A stretch of 64,000 bases of DNA from Paenibacillus sp. SY21-1 (GCF_005222705.1 NZ_STGF01000029.1:1-64000); one strand, 5' to 3'; counted from the first letter of the stretch, positions 36,229-45,193 are shown. The notes: a model not told the origin generated them from the sequence alone. Program-made: numbers and translations.

Positions 36229-36465
36229 ATGGATATCTTTCTGAAAATCTTGCTCGTCATATTCTCAATCGGACTGATTGCGGTCGTTTTGCTGCAAAAG
36301 GGGAAAAGCGCAGGTTTGTCCGGAGCTATTACAGGCGGCGCTGAGCACCTGTTCGGCAAACAAAAAGCGCGTGGTCTGGATCTGTTCTTGCAGCGTCTAA
36401 CGATTGCGCTTGCGGCAGGCTTCTTCATTTTAGCGCTTGTCGTATCCTATTTTGTAAGCAAATAA
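36229..36465 (+). CDS. secG: Preprotein translocase subunit SecG
   Basis: A 78-residue protein with two membrane helices (residues 3-22 and 54-76) joined by the conserved loop LLQKGKSAGLSGAITGGAEHLFG. It is the accessory subunit of SecYEG. GGAGGTGGAATGAA precedes the ATG. The order secG-rnr-smpB-ssrA is conserved in Bacillota. Confidence 0.94.
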   Translation: MDIFLKILLVIFSIGLIAVVLLQKGKSAGLSGAITGGAEHLFGKQKARGLDLFLQRLTIALAAGFFILALVVSYFVSK

Positions 36466-36480
36466 TGCGTGAACATGCGG

Positions 36481-36509
36481 AAAGCGGGGGCTGCTCCCCG
36501 CTTTTTTTG
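36481..36509 (+). terminator. Terminator after secG
   Basis: AAAGCGGGG/CCCCGCTTT with loop GCTGCT and a seven-T tail. Confidence 0.9.
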
Positions 36510-36636
36510 CATTTTGAACAATAATACGGATGGTTGGCTTCCATTTCGTGTATACTACATGGTATATGATAATCTATCATGCTGCTGCAAGCTGTGCTAG
36601 AGTTGGGCGGCGGATGTGCGAGGAGAAAAGGCGATC

Positions 36637-39600
36637 ATGATAAACGACGAGCAGATGCTGCTTGATTTTATGCGGGAAAAAGCATATAAGCCCATGACGT
36701 ACCGTGAACTGGAGCGACACTTTGACATCGAGGACGCCGCCGCCTTCAAAGCGTTTTTGCAAATGCTGAACAAGCTGGAGGAAGAAGGGCAAATCGTACG
36801 CACAGCCAGCGAACGATACAGTCTCCCTGAACGTATGAACCTGGTCAAGGGCCGTTTGCAGACGCATGCAAAGGGCTTTGGCTTTCTCATTCCCGAGGAG
36901 CGGGATCATCCCGATGTTTATTTGCATGCGAATGATCTGAAAAGCGCCATGAACGGCGATACGCTGCTGGTTCGCATTACGTCGCGCAGCGAGCATGGCG
37001 GGCGAATTGAGGGTGAAGTGTTCAGTATTCTGGAGCGCGCGATCACGCAGGTTGTCGGAACGTTCGAGGACCATGTGGCGTATGCGTTTGTCGTTCCGGA
37101 TGACAAACGGATAAACCGGGATATTTTTATACGAAGCGGAGAATACCATGGCGCGGTATCCGGCCAGAAGGTCGTCGTGCGCATTCTGACGTACCCGGAA
37201 GGACGCTCTGCGGCCGAGGGTGAAATTATTGAAATTCTCGGTCATAAAAACGATCCGGGCGTTGATATTTTGTCGATTATCCGCAAGCATCAGCTGCCGG
37301 AGAGCTTTCCTGCAGAGGTAATGGCGGAGGCGGAAGCGGCTCCCGATGTGATCACGGATGAAGAGATTGCTTCGCAAGGCCGCCGCGATTTGCGCGGAGA
37401 AACAATCGTAACCATCGATGGAGAGGATGCCAAGGATCTTGACGATGCGGTGCATGTGAAACGGCTGGATAACGGCAACTATTTGCTCGGCGTACATATT
37501 GCCGATGTGGGTTATTACGTGCAGGAAAATTCGGCGCTTGATCAAGAAGCGTATCGGCGCGGCTGCAGCGTTTATCTCGTTGACCGGGTAATCCCGATGC
37601 TGCCGCACCGGCTGTCCAACGGGATTTGCTCGCTCAATCCCCAAGTTGATCGTCTGACGCTTTCTTGCGAGATGGAATTCGACGGAGAGACGCTAAAGCG
37701 CGTAAGCCACGACATCTTCACCAGCGTCATTCGCACGAAAGAGCGGATGACCTATACGAACGTGCGCAAGCTGCTTACCGCTACGGAGGAGGAGCCGCAG
37801 ACCGAGCTAAAAGAACGGTATGCCGATCTGCTCGGGATGTTTGAGCTTATGGAGCAGTTGGCCATGCGTTTGAGATCGAAACGAATGAAGCGGGGAGCCA
37901 TCGACTTTGATTTTCAGGAATCCAAGGTCATTGTCGATGAGAACGGCAAGGCTGTAGACATTGTTAAACGCGAGCGCTCGGTGGCCGAGCAAATTATCGA
38001 AGAGTTTATGCTGGTTGCCAATGAAACGGTGGCCGAGCATTACCATTGGCTGCGCGTACCGTTCTTGTACCGGATTCATGACAATCCGGATCAGGAGAAG
38101 CTGCTGAATTTCATGCGTTTTGCCGCCAACTTCGGGTATACGGTGAAAGGGAAAGGCAATACGGTGCATCCGCGCGCGCTTCAGACGCTCCTGGAGGAAA
38201 TCCAGGGCACGAAGGAAGCGACCGTTATCTCGACGGTCATGCTTAGGTCGATGAAGCAGGCGAAATACGATTCCGAGAGCTTGGGGCATTTTGGCCTGGC
38301 TGCTGAATTTTATTCGCATTTCACATCGCCGATTCGTCGTTATCCGGATTTGGTCATTCACCGTATTATTCGTGAGGTTGTCACGGGAGGTAATCAGCTG
38401 ACAGAGGCGCGCCATGAGTTTCTGACGGCCAAAATGCCGGATATCGCCCAGCATTCCTCGGAGCGCGAGCGTGTGGCGGTCGATGCGGAGCGGGATACGG
38501 AGCAGCTCAAAAAATGCGAGTTCATGCTGGATAAGGTTGGCGAGGAATTCGAGGGAATTATCAGCAGCGTAACAAGCTTCGGCATGTTTATTGAGCTGGA
38601 TAACTCAGTTGAAGGTTTGATTCGCCTCGGAGATCTTGTCGACGATTATTACCATTTCCATGAGCAGCATATGATGCTGATCGGCGAACGCACGTCCAAA
38701 ATGTTCCGGATTGGCGACGAGGTTAAAGTGCGCGTGGCCAGGGTAAATATGAATGATCATACGATCGATTTCGAAATGGTCGATATGAAGCCGCGCGGCG
38801 GCGGCAAAGGCAAGACAGGCGGCTTTGGCGCGCCTGCGCGCGGAGCGGGCAAAGGGAACCGTTTCGGTGGACGAGACGATGCACGCGGCGGACGCGGCAA
38901 GAAGAAGGGCAAAGGCAAGGGACGCGGCGAAGCGGGCTCCTGGATCATTGGCGGCAACGACCAAAACCAGCAGCAAGCGGCCGCCGAGCCTTGGATATTC
39001 GGGGGCAACGAGGAGACTGGCCGGCGCAACAAGCAGGGCCAGCCCATAACTAGGGAGTGGACAAGTGTGGAGAGCGGGATCGTTAATGAACAAGAGCAAG
39101 CTGCAAAGGACGCGGCGGGCTCTGCGGATAGAGCGGAAGCGGGACAAGCGCCAAGCAAGCGCAGCAAGCGCCGTAAAAACAAGGGGAATAGAGGCGCTGC
39201 AGGTACAGGCGCGTTAGAGGGTCAAACCGGAACGGAAGATCATCCGGGTATTCGCCAGCTGGAAGCGGCGCGAGAAAGCGCAAGCGCCTTGGAGGCTCCT
39301 GTGCGCCACCATGCCGAGGAGAAAAATCGGGCAGGACATGCTCCCGTGCAGGGAGCAAGTCGTCCGCAGGATCAAGCGAAGGCAGGCGGTCGTCGCAGCC
39401 GCCGCGGCGCTCAGCCGGAAGGCATCGAGCCTTCCTCCGGGGGAGAAGAAGCGGGCCAGGGGCAAAACGGCCGCCGTTCAGCCAAGAGCGCTTCAGAGGC
39501 TGGAAGCGCGCAAGGCGCAGCAGGAGCTTCCGGTAAGGGCGCAGGCGGCAAAAATGCCGGCAAGCGCGGTAGAGGCGGCTCGCGCGGCAACCGCTACGGC

Positions 39601-39954
39601 CCCGTGCAAATCGAGGATTTTGGCATTGTGGAGCAAGGCAACCCATGGCGTCTTGACGGGCCGATTCGCGGCGTAGAGCCTGGAGGCGAGGCGCCGGATG
39701 GCAAGCGCGGCGGCCATGCGCCGCGCACCGATATGTGGGGCCTGCCGATTCGTGCGGCAGGACATGGAGGCCGCGGCCTGGGCGCAGGCGGCAGCCGTCG
39801 CAGCAGCGGGCAAGCAGCCGCGAAGCGGAAGCCGGCGCCGCAGAGCGGTGCTGGCGCGCGGGAGCGCGGCGATGGGCCGGCCGGCGGCGCCGGTGGCGCA
39901 AGCGGGCGGGGCAAGCGGAAGCCTAAGCGCGAAAGCGGCGGAGGCGAGGTTTAG
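36637..39954 (+). CDS. rnr: Ribonuclease R with a very long basic C-terminal tail
   Basis: A 1105-residue 3'-5' exoribonuclease. In order: a winged-helix N-terminus, cold-shock domains (about 70-230), the RNB catalytic domain with IDGEDAKDLDDAVH near residue 265, and an S1 domain (about 635-715). Typical RNase R is ~700-800 residues; here about 388 residues follow, rich in Gly, Arg, Lys, Ala and Gln, probably disordered, with RGG-like spots and isolated Trp motifs (SWIIGGN, PWIFGGN, NPWRL, MWGLP). The tail is GC-richer than its neighbours. ATG 36637 has GAGGAG about 12 bases upstream. In trans-translation RNase R degrades non-stop mRNA with SmpB and tmRNA, encoded just downstream. Confidence 0.93.
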   Translation: MINDEQMLLDFMREKAYKPMTYRELERHFDIEDAAAFKAFLQMLNKLEEEGQIVRTASERYSLPERMNLVKGRLQTHAKGFGFLIPEERDHPDVYLHANDLKSAMNGDTLLVRITSRSEHGGRIEGEVFSILERAITQVVGTFEDHVAYAFVVPDDKRINRDIFIRSGEYHGAVSGQKVVVRILTYPEGRSAAEGEIIEILGHKNDPGVDILSIIRKHQLPESFPAEVMAEAEAAPDVITDEEIASQGRRDLRGETIVTIDGEDAKDLDDAVHVKRLDNGNYLLGVHIADVGYYVQENSALDQEAYRRGCSVYLVDRVIPMLPHRLSNGICSLNPQVDRLTLSCEMEFDGETLKRVSHDIFTSVIRTKERMTYTNVRKLLTATEEEPQTELKERYADLLGMFELMEQLAMRLRSKRMKRGAIDFDFQESKVIVDENGKAVDIVKRERSVAEQIIEEFMLVANETVAEHYHWLRVPFLYRIHDNPDQEKLLNFMRFAANFGYTVKGKGNTVHPRALQTLLEEIQGTKEATVISTVMLRSMKQAKYDSESLGHFGLAAEFYSHFTSPIRRYPDLVIHRIIREVVTGGNQLTEARHEFLTAKMPDIAQHSSERERVAVDAERDTEQLKKCEFMLDKVGEEFEGIISSVTSFGMFIELDNSVEGLIRLGDLVDDYYHFHEQHMMLIGERTSKMFRIGDEVKVRVARVNMNDHTIDFEMVDMKPRGGGKGKTGGFGAPARGAGKGNRFGGRDDARGGRGKKKGKGKGRGEAGSWIIGGNDQNQQQAAAEPWIFGGNEETGRRNKQGQPITREWTSVESGIVNEQEQAAKDAAGSADRAEAGQAPSKRSKRRKNKGNRGAAGTGALEGQTGTEDHPGIRQLEAARESASALEAPVRHHAEEKNRAGHAPVQGASRPQDQAKAGGRRSRRGAQPEGIEPSSGGEEAGQGQNGRRSAKSASEAGSAQGAAGASGKGAGGKNAGKRGRGGSRGNRYGPVQIEDFGIVEQGNPWRLDGPIRGVEPGGEAPDGKRGGHAPRTDMWGLPIRAAGHGGRGLGAGGSRRSSGQAAAKRKPAPQSGAGARERGDGPAGGAGGASGRGKRKPKRESGGGEV

Positions 39955-40111
39955 GCGCCGCCAAGCAGGGCGGCGGGGCGGATTGTGGCGGCTCGTGCGG
40001 ATTGCGGGAGTCGCCATGATTTTGGACGAGCTGTAAAAATATATTTAAGCGTGTCACTTGCTTTTTGGCTCTGGGTATAGTACACTCAGAGCAAACGATG
40101 ATATGAACCTG

Positions 40112-40175
40112 AATTCACATATTGAAAAGGGTATCATTAGAGTCATGAAACCCTTTCCAATGTGTGAATTTTTTG
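40112..40175 (+). terminator. Long hairpin with T tract between rnr and the cold-shock gene
   Basis: AATTCACA-ATTG-AAAGGGT pairs with ACCCTTT-CAAT-TGTGAATT around a ~16-base apical loop, then TTTTTT. It may be the rnr terminator, or a structured attenuator in the csp leader if transcription starts upstream. Confidence 0.75.
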
Positions 40176-40226
40176 TTTAATAACGAAACAGGCGCATATT
40201 AATATTATTTTTTGGAGGTTTTACAC

Positions 40227-40427
40227 ATGCAACAAGGTACAGTTAAATGGTTTAACGCAGAGAAAGGTTTCGGCTTCATCGAAGTTGAAGGCGGAAACGA
40301 CGTATTCGTACACTTCTCCGCAATCGTTGGCGAAGGCTTCAAAACTCTTGAAGAAGGCCAACAAGTTGAGTTCAACGTTGTTCAAGGCAACCGTGGACCA
40401 CAAGCTGAGAACGTTGTAAAGCTGTAA
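40227..40427 (+). CDS. csp: Cold-shock protein, CspA/CspB family
   Basis: A 66-residue OB-fold single-strand nucleic-acid-binding protein. RNP1 (KGFGFIEV) and RNP2 (DVFVHFSAI) are intact. TTGGAGG precedes the ATG. Codon use is highly optimised, like gap and eno. It acts as an RNA chaperone. A possible promoter TTGTTT-18-TATTAA (40172-40202) lies after the hairpin. Confidence 0.95.
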   Translation: MQQGTVKWFNAEKGFGFIEVEGGNDVFVHFSAIVGEGFKTLEEGQQVEFNVVQGNRGPQAENVVKL

Positions 40428-40448
40428 TAGCTTAACACGTTTTGAGAA

Positions 40449-40486
40449 GACCGTCTTTAGCCTTCGGGCTAAAGGCGGTTTTTTTG
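40449..40486 (+). terminator. Terminator after the cold-shock gene
   Basis: ACCGTCTTTAGCC/GGCTAAAGGCGGT with tetraloop TTCG and a seven-T tail. Confidence 0.93.
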
Positions 40487-40664
40487 CATAAGACAGCATT
40501 CGTGAGCGGCTATCGAGGACTGGTGGAATGCCCAAAGACAGCCGTCATATCGGCTTGAGGCGGAGTTTGGCGAAGCCTTGCGTTCCATAGGCAGAATTTG
40601 TTACAATAAGCTTCTGAGCCGCAGGATTGGCCTGCCAAGCAGATTGAAAGTTGAGGTGACCGGC

Positions 40665-41141
40665 ATGGGCAGTAAGAAGAGTGACGGCAAGCAGTTAGCC
40701 CAGAACAAGAAAGCTTCCCATGACTATTTCATCGAAGATACCTTCGAGGCTGGCATGGTACTGATGGGCACAGAAATCAAGTCGCTGCGCAACGGCAGGG
40801 CGAACATTAGCGACGCTTTTGCAACCATTCGCAACGGCGAAATTTTTATTCACAATATGCATATCAGTCCGTTCGAGCAGGGCAATATGCACAACCCTTC
40901 CGACCCTACGCGGGCTCGCAAGCTGCTGCTGCATAAGGCGCAGATTCATAAGCTGCTTGGTTTGTCCAAGCAAGACGGCTATGCGATCGTGCCACTGAAG
41001 ATATATGTGCGCAATGGCTATGCGAAGCTGCTGATTGGCCTAGGCAAGGGCAAGAAGCAGTATGACAAGCGGGAGACAGCAGCCAAGCGCGATGCTCAGC
41101 GCGATATTCAACGGGCGCTGCGGGAGCGGCAGAAGGGATAA
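40665..41141 (+). CDS. smpB: SsrA-binding protein SmpB
   Basis: A 158-residue OB-fold protein that binds the tRNA-like domain of tmRNA and delivers it to stalled ribosomes. It has HDYFIEDTFEAGMVL, GTEIKSLRNGRANI, and the basic C-terminal tail KRDAQRDIQRALRERQK. The ATG at 40665 has GAGGTG 6 bases upstream. ssrA follows 250 bases later. Confidence 0.96.
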   Translation: MGSKKSDGKQLAQNKKASHDYFIEDTFEAGMVLMGTEIKSLRNGRANISDAFATIRNGEIFIHNMHISPFEQGNMHNPSDPTRARKLLLHKAQIHKLLGLSKQDGYAIVPLKIYVRNGYAKLLIGLGKGKKQYDKRETAAKRDAQRDIQRALRERQKG

Positions 41142-41187
41142 GATCCTCGAGCATGCGGGTATAACCAACGTTTCCAACAACAATGGG

Positions 41188-41216
41188 TTATGAAGCTTGA
41201 GCAAATGTGTTATACT
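41188..41216 (+). promoter_or_regulatory. Possible promoter for ssrA
   Basis: TTATGA-17-TATACT lies about 180 bases before the mature tmRNA 5' end. The -35 is weak; a long 5' precursor would be implied. Confidence 0.35.
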
Positions 41217-41394
41217 GTTTAAGCAGGACAAGTTAGGAATGTACAACTTTGTTTTATATATGTACTGAGCTTTTGTGCATGGCCATCGGATCAGATTAGA
41301 AATGCTTGAACAGGCATTTTATGATCCTTAATCCAGAGCTTCTATTTGCGCTAAACGTTGGATTGAATTTGATTCTGACGATTTATGCCGATTA

Positions 41395-41760
41395 GGGGGC
41401 GTTTATGGATTCGACGGGGATTGGACGAGCGCGGGCCAGCGGGTAGCAGGGAGTCGTCTGCTTCATCAACGCTAAAGCCAATTAAATGGCAAACAACAAC
41501 AAAACTACGCTTTCGCAGCTTAATAACCTGTGAGCGTGCTTCTACCCTGCATCGCCCATGTGCCGGGATAGGGGCTCAACTTTAGTGGGATACGCTGTCA
41601 CATCTCCGCCTGGGGTGTGCTGAAGAAGACAATCAGGCTGACCTGAATAGAAGCCGGTCATAGGGCGTCTGCTCAGGTGACATCAAATCTGTGACTACAC
41701 CCGTAGAAGCAAGCGTGGCGTGATCTTCGGACAGGGGTTCAAATCCCCTCGCCTCCACCA
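41395..41760 (+). ncRNA. ssrA: Transfer-messenger RNA (tmRNA)
   Basis: A 366-nt one-piece tmRNA. The 5' GGGGGCG pairs with 3' CGCCTCC; CCA is encoded. TTTATGGATTCGACGGGGA and the T-arm GGGGTTCAAATCCCC are canonical. The mRNA-like part (41488-41526) encodes GKQQQNYAFAA followed by tandem TAA stops, starting from resume codon GGC. The tag ends in AFAA rather than the common ALAA. It rescues ribosomes with SmpB and directs tagged proteins to ClpXP. Confidence 0.96.
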
Positions 41761-41770
41761 ACCTTATCAG

Positions 41771-41799
41771 AAAAGACACCGTGTTAGGTGTCTTTTTTG
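41771..41799 (+). terminator. Terminator after ssrA
   Basis: AAAGACACC/GGTGTCTTT with loop GTGTTA and a T run. Confidence 0.9.
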
Positions 41800-42142
41800 C
41801 TTGCGCTGCATACATGGAGGTTTAGAAAATCTTATAAGTAAAGTGATATGACCAGTAATCATAGATTGCAATTATCGCCACTCAGATCCATGTGCCGCGA
41901 GAAATTATGTGAAAATATTACCAAATTTCTCTCTAGAGCTAACAAGAAGTATATAGGAATTATTATTAAAAACAAGAATACCAATGGAATCTTCCATGCC
42001 AAAATCGATGAGTATCAAGTATAATTATATCGGCATACAAGCAGCCTGGATACTGCATACCTTGAAGGATGTACTGTTAATGAATCGAATTTTCAAACAA
42101 AGACTACGCCTTCGTACAGATTCTTTAAAGAGTTCACAAAGT

Positions 42143-42158
42143 TGTGAAATATTTCACA
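42143..42158 (+). promoter_or_regulatory. FNR/CRP-type operator 1
   Basis: TGTGA-AATATT-TCACA is a perfect palindrome of the CRP/FNR type. A -10-like TATGAT/TATATT lies at 42175-42185, so a start near 42192 would put the site at about -41, the position of an activator. The rest of 41800-42377 is AT-rich and noncoding apart from the short frame at 42239. Confidence 0.65.
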
Positions 42159-42238
42159 TTCATATGAATCTAAGTATGATATATTAAAGATGCAAGGAGA
42201 GAGTAATACGTAGCAACAGCAGAAGGGAAGAACGAATC

Positions 42239-42313
42239 ATGAAAAATTACAATCCAAAGCGTTCCTTGTTCAAGCGATCTAGTCTTTCAGAAAATACTAT
42301 TGAATTGAATTAG
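42239..42313 (+). CDS. Possible 24-residue leader peptide
   Basis: A short frame starts at an ATG preceded by AGAAGGGAAG and ends at TAG, between the two FNR/CRP-type sites and 64 bases before the DoxX gene. It is basic and hydrophilic. It may be a leader or a chance frame. Confidence 0.3.
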   Translation: MKNYNPKRSLFKRSSLSENTIELN

Positions 42314-42344
42314 CGGGAAGAAAGCCTATCTTTTTAAAATATTA

Positions 42345-42360
42345 TGTGAAAAAAATCACA
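42345..42360 (+). promoter_or_regulatory. FNR/CRP-type operator 2
   Basis: TGTGA-AAAAAA-TCACA matches the same consensus, 18 bases before the DoxX start and almost touching its RBS. Binding here would block transcription or initiation, unlike site 1. Confidence 0.6.
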
Positions 42361-42377
42361 ATAAATTGGAGATGATT

Positions 42378-42917
42378 ATGATGTTAGCATGGCTAAGAAA
42401 TAATAAATATGTTGCAATGCTTATGGTCGTCGTTCGTGTCTACCTCGGTTACCAATGGATGGTAGGGGGCTGGCACAAATTGACGGGCGGGTTCGATGCC
42501 ACAGGGTTCTTAACTAACGCAATCAATAACCCGGTAGCCGATAAAACGACGAATGAATTGGTTTATCCGAACTTTGTATACTTTATCGAACACTTCGCGA
42601 TTCCGAACGTAAAGCTCTTTAACATCCTCATCCCAATCGGTGAATTTTTGGTAGGTGCCGGATTGATCCTTGGGGGATTAACGGCCGCGGCAGCTTTCTT
42701 CGGACTTTTGATGAATTTCATGTTTATGTTCGCTGGAACATTAAATACCAACCCATGGCTTGTTCTTCTCGGAGGAGTTGTACTCGTTGCTGGCACTAAC
42801 GCAGGACGGTATGGATTGGACTACTACCTGCTTCCGCTATTGCGTAAAGGACTCAAGTTTAAAAAGCTTGAGGGGGGCGGAAAAATGACTCCAACGGGCA
42901 CGGCAAAAGCCCACTAA
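42378..42917 (+). CDS. DoxX-family membrane protein
   Basis: A 179-residue protein with four membrane helices (about 10-30, 73-95, 98-115, 123-140). The DoxX signature appears as VRVYLGYQWMVGGWHKL near the start and GEFLVGAGLILGGLTAAAAFFGLLMN. The family includes subunits of thiosulfate:quinone oxidoreductase and oxidative or electron-transfer stress proteins. GGAG lies 6-9 bases before ATG 42378/42381. Two FNR/CRP-type boxes upstream suggest oxygen- or redox-linked control. A terminator follows. Confidence 0.82.
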   Translation: MMLAWLRNNKYVAMLMVVVRVYLGYQWMVGGWHKLTGGFDATGFLTNAINNPVADKTTNELVYPNFVYFIEHFAIPNVKLFNILIPIGEFLVGAGLILGGLTAAAAFFGLLMNFMFMFAGTLNTNPWLVLLGGVVLVAGTNAGRYGLDYYLLPLLRKGLKFKKLEGGGKMTPTGTAKAH

Positions 42918-42966
42918 CTCATTTGCTTCAAGCAACAAACGAACCTCCTCGTGTGATCTGATATGC

Positions 42967-43028
42967 TCCCATCATAGTAGACAGTAGAAACAACAAAACT
43001 TCTACTGCTATCATGATGGGAATTTTTT
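42967..43028 (+). terminator. Terminator after the DoxX gene
   Basis: TCCCATCAT...CAGTAGAA pairs with TTCTACTG...ATGATGGGA, then AATTTTTT. Confidence 0.85.
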
Positions 43029-43194
43029 GATGTCGAAAAGCAGTCCAGATTCAGTGTGAGGGGACGGAGGCTAGCCTCCTCCTCCTCGAGTTCTACCCGT
43101 TTCATTCTCAAAGTTACATCTACATGATCCATATCTTACAAATATCGCTAAGCTTCTGGCCTCGCGGCATTTAGGCTCAAAAGGGAAAGGAGTT

Positions 43195-43953
43195 TCAATA
43201 AGAAACGATTTCGCCGTCTTCAGGAGCACAAACCGAATCTTCAAGGTGTTGTTCCTTTAGAAACTGCTTAAGCTGGTTTCGGCTCAATCTACAGTGGTTG
43301 ATGGTATTCAGATGTACGGCAAGGAGCTTGGTCCTGGGGGACAACCGGGCTATGCGAGCGACATCTTCATGTCTCATGGTGATAACGGCTCCCCATATCA
43401 TCTCCGCTTCCCCTGTATTCAAGATAGCAACATCTGGACTGTACTTGCGAAAAGCAGCTTCAATACCAGGTGTATAAATACAATCCCCAACGATATAAAT
43501 AGAGCCTTCGTTTACTGTATTTAAGATAAAACCGGAAACCGGCCCGAGTAACTTGCGAGAAAATCCAAGTGCATGTTGCCCGGGAATTCGATTCATCTGA
43601 ATGCCTTCCCACTCAAATGATTGATTGACTGATATGGCTCTCAAGAACCCAGCAGATTGCACAGGAGCTTGGTCTCGAGGCTGACAAAATACAGGTATAT
43701 TTTTGTTGAGAATGGAAATAGCCTTTTTATCCCAATGATCAAAGTGACGATGTGTCAACAAAATAGCATCCACATCCTCAAAAACGCGGAGCGGAACAGG
43801 CAAAGGGGTTAATGGATTCCTACGATAATTTCGAGTTAAAGGCACAGGTGAAAGCTTGGCGACATCACTCAACATCGGATCAATCAGTATACGTTTACCG
43901 TTTATGGTTAGAATTGATGTTGCGTGCCGGATATGTTGTATTGAAAGGGGCAT
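43195..43953 (-). CDS. MBL-fold metallo-hydrolase
   Basis: A 252-residue beta-lactamase-fold hydrolase of the UlaG/NAPE-PLD-like branch: RHATSILTINGKRILIDPML at the N-terminus, metal motif THRHFDHWD near residue 73, a His in PGQHALGF, Asp in IVGDCIYTPG, and a late His. The ATG at 43953 has GAGGAG 9 bases upstream. Substrate unknown. The gene is convergent with the DoxX gene. Confidence 0.82.
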   Translation of the reverse strand: MPLSIQHIRHATSILTINGKRILIDPMLSDVAKLSPVPLTRNYRRNPLTPLPVPLRVFEDVDAILLTHRHFDHWDKKAISILNKNIPVFCQPRDQAPVQSAGFLRAISVNQSFEWEGIQMNRIPGQHALGFSRKLLGPVSGFILNTVNEGSIYIVGDCIYTPGIEAAFRKYSPDVAILNTGEAEMIWGAVITMRHEDVARIARLSPRTKLLAVHLNTINHCRLSRNQLKQFLKEQHLEDSVCAPEDGEIVSY

Positions 43954-44155
43954 ACTGGACAACTCCTCAAATTTATTTGCAACCCTTCCAACTTACATGA
44001 TGCGTAGTTGAGCTAAAAGCGTATTTCCCCGGAGATTCCGCAAATTAAAAGTCGATAAACGGTGTGCGAATTTTGGAAAGAACCAAAACGCCGTTGTCGT
44101 TCAGAAGGTTGATAGTTAAGAGAGACTATTATATTTCCAACTACTTTTGAAGGGG

Positions 44156-44974
44156 TTAAAAGGCAATAACCACATCCCCTCTTTTGCGTTCCGTATCCAC
44201 GTAGGCGTGCGCGTCGTCCGGAATTTGCTCCAGCGTGTATTCGCGATCAATGTTCGCGCGGAGTTTCCCTGCATTGTAGAGCCCGATTATATCATGAAGG
44301 TTAGCCTTGTTCTGCATGAGTCCGGCCGTTGCGAATTTGGCTTTGCGGCCTCTCGAAAAGGAAGATAGGAGAACGGCGAATAAGATCGATAGGGATGGGA
44401 CGGTGGATAGATAGACGCCGCTGCCGGAGAGTGATCCCTTGCATTCGCGAAATGTCCGTTTGCCGACCGCGTCGAAGATCACGTCGTACGTCAGGCCGTT
44501 CCGCGTAAAATCCCCTCGGATGTAATCGATGACGGCGTCGGCTCCGTTTGCGGACACCAGCTCCGAGTTTGCGCCGCTGCATACGCCAGTTACTTCCGCG
44601 CCAAACGTTTTTGCGATCTGTACGGCCGCCAGTCCGACTGCCCCGGATGCTCCAATGACCAGCACCTTTTGGTCTGGCTTTAGCCGTGCCTTATCGCGCA
44701 GAAAGGTTAGTGCCGTAGGAGTAACGTCGCAGTTCGCGGCGGCTTCCGCAAACATCATGCTGTCCGGCACTAACGCAAGCGGCTTGATTCCGGCAGGCAA
44801 ATATATTCGGCGTGAGCGCCGGAAGTAGCCGCGCTAATACCGAATACCCGATCTCTGATGCGAAGTGGCTTTTATGCGAATGCGCACTTCATCATTACCC
44901 GGCTCCGGCATAGCGACTTCCTGTAACTGCAAGACGTCCGGCGTACCGTAACGGGTACAACTTATCGCCTTCAT
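44156..44974 (-). pseudogene. Broken zinc-type alcohol dehydrogenase (MDR family)
   Basis: The ATG at 44974, with a good GAGGAGG RBS, opens a normal MDR N-terminus (MKAISCTRYGTPDVLQL...EVRIRIKATS) that stops at TAG 44834-44836 after 46 codons. A different frame then resumes at DRVFGISAATSGAHAEYICLP and continues as an intact Rossmann half (VIGASGAVGLAAVQIAKTFGAEV) to 44156. About 50-60 residues around the usual substrate site are missing between the two parts, so an internal deletion shifted the frame. The C-terminal 214 residues could at most make an inactive fragment. Confidence 0.8.
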
Positions 44975-44976
44975 TT

Positions 44977-45192
44977 TTATTCCTCCTCAAGATAAAAAAC
45001 GTCCTCCAGCGCTACGCCAAAAGCGCGCGCGATTCGAAAAGCTAGTTCCAGCGAAGGCGAATAATTGCCCTTCTCGATGGTGACGATGGTCTGGCGCGTG
45101 ACGCCGACCAAATCTGCGAGCTGCTGCTGCGTCATTTCGTTCTGGTTGAATCGAAGCTTACGCACATGATTGCCAATTAGACTTTTACCCAT
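44977..45192 (-). CDS. Small XRE-family regulator (YozG-like)
   Basis: A 71-residue protein that is essentially one helix-turn-helix: MTQQQLADLVGVTRQTIVTIEKGNY, the typical Cro/C1-type core, ending VALEDVFYLEEE. AGGGGAG precedes the ATG. It is translationally coupled to the membrane protein upstream (TGACATG junction), and the RBS of the broken dehydrogenase overlaps its 3' end, so the three formed one operon. Confidence 0.85.
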   Translation of the reverse strand: MGKSLIGNHVRKLRFNQNEMTQQQLADLVGVTRQTIVTIEKGNYSPSLELAFRIARAFGVALEDVFYLEEE

Positions 45193-45193
45193 G

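Noticed and set aside
39083..40036. Several long frames on both strands across the RNase R tail
   Set aside because: They are by-products of GC-rich low-complexity sequence with few stops; they lack RBS and domain content, whereas the rnr frame continues from an unmistakable RNase R.
41984..42187. 67-codon frame after ssrA
   Set aside because: No RBS, and it crosses the FNR/CRP palindrome and putative -10; composition looks random.
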